From Aphanomyces cochlioides (lineage: Eukaryota > Oomycota > Saprolegniomycetes > Saprolegniales > Verrucalvaceae), in contig JAHQRK010000006.1 in the NCBI GenBank assembly GCA_019828595.1, positions 2,790,001 through 2,854,000 of the forward strand: 64,000 nucleotides of DNA. The letters are read 5' to 3'. The notes beneath the pieces are model-generated. The model saw only the letters and a program-made list of their open reading frames with translations, did not search any database and was not told where the DNA came from. The first letter of the stretch is position 1. The number at the start of each line of letters is the position of its first letter. The position numbers and the translations under genes are program-made. Shown one piece after another: positions 62,148-64,000 of the stretch.

Positions 62148-64000
62148 TTACGCTTGGAAGCTTGCCATATATGCCTTCATAGCTTCTACACAATTATGAA
62201 CAAGTCTTTGTGTGAAAAGAACGCTTCTCTCAACGTAGGCGCACTCATGCTCATTGGAACCTTCATCAGGATCTCCTGAATACCCTTTTACAGCGGCTTG
62301 TTCATTGTCGACAGCGCTTGCTTTTTCATCCGTACCCATTGCCTCGTCGATAACTCCGTCCAGAACATCTTCAATCGGCAATGACTCGATGAGCTCTCCA
62401 TTGATTGTTACGTCAGCATAAAAAGCGTTATTGGATTTATAGAAGTGCAATACATCCATCACAATTACTTGACGGACCAAATGAAACTCCTTCACTTTCA
62501 CCAACTGGTCTTTTGTGAATGGACCAGCAAGAACAACTCGATACATCGCGTCTCGATTCAACTTCAACGGTAAAAGATTTGCGGGGGGGGGCAGGAACAG
62601 CGTTGAAAAGAATTAAATGTGATCAAATCATGCGATGTTCTCCGCCACGAATGATGCGAGTTTGAGCAACAACGCTGATGAGAGAGCACATAAACATCTC
62701 AGCCCAAGTCGCCTTAAACAATTCTTCTGGTAGTTCAGCGATGAAAAAGTGATTTGCAATAGCGTAGTTTGGTGGTAAAGACCACGATGAAACAGGTATT
62801 TACAAGAAATCGGGAATTCGATATCAGGCGTTATCTCGCCATCACTGTTTTCGATTTCGTCTGAGTAAACATTGCTAAGATAATCTTCATCATTTGTAGC
62901 GACAGAAAAAGGGTCGTCATTGTCGAAGTCATGATGTAGATTTGACGCTACATCCACTGTTTCTTCAGGAAATAAAAAGTGTCGAGGAATCTGATTCATC
63001 CATGGCTTTCGAAGGTGAACTTTTTTCCGGATCAAATACCGTACAGATCAACTTTGGATCAACACCTTTTTTTTATCAATTTCCTTGATCCGATCAATAC
63101 CAGAATTTCATACTGGCAAGAGAGAATTGGAGTGCCGACATCAAGCATGATTGCACGTGCTGACTATTGCTCTCTTGTCAAGCGTTTGCCTTTCTAGCGA
63201 GTAAGAGTCGTTCAGCAGTGCCACAACATCTTTCTTGTAACCGTTCAGCAGTTCAAGATGAGCAGCACAGTGTTAATCATTTCCTACAGTAAGCATGTAT
63301 GCACTAGCTTCTTGCATCACCCTTGGCTTGGTTTGTCGTAGCATGACGCATTTCGTGTTGCTTTGGTATTCTCCAGCCACGTAGAAACACTAAATTAGTC
63401 TTGATCAATTATGCTGATCCTGATCATACGGTGTATTGATCATATTTTGATCCTGTACGGTATATGATCCGAAAAAAATTCTTCGCTTTCGAAGTGTTTC
63501 TTCGCAGTCAAGCCAAATATGAAAGGATACGTCTTCTGCGCTGTCGATGTCATTCATATTGCTTGAGTGTACAATTCCTTTCCGTGAAAGTAGCAAGTCG
63601 ACAAAAACTGGATGTATGTCTTTGCAATCATAGAATTCAATCAAATTAGCACACAGGTTTGGTTCTGGATTTCTTAATCGAGCAGCCATGGACTGGAGAA
63701 TTTCAGTGTCCTTTGTTGAATAAACGTGGACGTTTCTTATAAACACAACACGGTCACACACGCAACAAACACATTGATCCATACCCGTGGGACCCAAGGC
63801 AAAGTCGGTTGATTAAGGATGCTGTTTTTCATTTCTTGAGAGCAAGGTGGAAGGTATCCAGACTCATCGCTTCAAGTCGTTTCCTTTTGGCACTTGGTGA
63901 CTCAAATTAAATAAACGCCTTGCTTTGCGCTCTTCTATACCGAAGACGTTTCAATTTTGCCTCATCAAGCTCGCTCATTCTTTTTGTAGCATCGTTCATC
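62148..64000 (-). pseudogene. Second Helitron, N-terminal region (runs off the right edge)
   Basis: Minus strand, from the edge inwards: a basic leader (MSELDEAKLKRLRYRRAQSK); GPTGMDQCVCCVCDRVVF (zinc cluster) with LIEFYDCKDIHPVFVDLLLS in 63797-63480; after a MITE-like insertion, VHLRKPWMNQIPRHFLFPEE; then MYRVVLAGPFTKDQLVKVKE, FHLVRQVIVMDVLHFYKSNN, the DUF6570-type region of Helitron proteins (62567-62148). Rep and helicase are not present downstream on this strand. Several frame changes. It is the opposite strand from the Helitron at 58-60 kb, so it is a separate copy. Confidence 0.6.
63026..63478. mobile_element. MITE-like insertion within the second Helitron
   Basis: Inverted ends: TTTTTTCCGGATCAAATACC, GTACAG on the left, and the reverse complement of TTTTTTTCGGATCATATACC, GTACAG on the right. 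Both sides are rich in GATCAA words. Length is about 450 bp. It separates Helitron coding segments that would otherwise adjoin (RKRRI and VHLRKPW). No target duplication could be settled because T/A runs flank both ends. Confidence 0.6.

Overview
The window looks like a repeat-rich piece of a protist nuclear genome, most likely an oomycete of the Saprolegniales (Aphanomyces-like). That placement is inference. It rests on very short GT-AG introns (about 42-80 nt) in both host genes and transposons, compact tail-to-tail host genes, a DUF6818-type gene, and many Tc1/IS630-like and PIF/Harbinger transposases of the kind common in these genomes. No rRNA, tRNA, CRISPR array or bacterial-style operon was seen.

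Region 1 (1 to about 10.4 kb) is part of an integrated polinton-like virus (PLV), cut by the left window edge. Its genes are a basic internal or minor virion protein (partial), a GIY-YIG endonuclease, a single-jelly-roll penton, an A32/FtsK-HerA packaging ATPase, a collagen-like tail spike ending in a peptidase S74 chaperone, a double-jelly-roll major capsid protein, an adenain-like cysteine protease, a small coiled-coil protein and a protein with two ExoX-C-like repeats. A 2.6-kb block with a decayed Tc1-like transposase and an unrecognised frameshifted gene separates the ATPase from the spike. Capsid and spike genes carry stops and a frameshift, so this is an endogenous, decaying copy. The ATPase, penton, nuclease and protease frames are still open. 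DNA polymerase, helicase and integrase are not in the window and may lie to the left.

Region 2 (10.4-31.3 kb) is accessory DNA. It holds a second Tc1-like transposase, a possible Uma2-like nuclease gene opposite a basic unknown gene, a TTA-flanked Harbinger deletion derivative, two inverted copies of a small secreted cationic protein (one dead), a candidate non-LTR remnant, five broken remnants of one NAD-dependent epimerase family, a hAT fragment, a DUF6818 gene, a dead DDE_Tnp_4 transposase and a Copia element fused to a MITE.

Region 3 (31.6-45.5 kb) is the host core: a large multi-exon coiled-coil/IQ-like gene, a SUMO-specific (Ulp1/SENP) protease, a small PH-like gene, a PH-protein kinase, and a DDX60/Ski2-like DExH helicase.

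Region 4 (45.5-64 kb) is again mobile DNA: nested MITEs, a third Tc1-like transposase, a CENP-B/Tigger DNA-binding fragment, an open PIF-like transposase, and a structurally complete two-gene Harbinger (51641-55070, TIRs plus TAA duplication) that carries a 0.9-kb hAT insertion with an 8-bp target duplication. Two Helitron remnants follow, one on each strand; the last runs off the right edge and carries its own MITE-like insertion.
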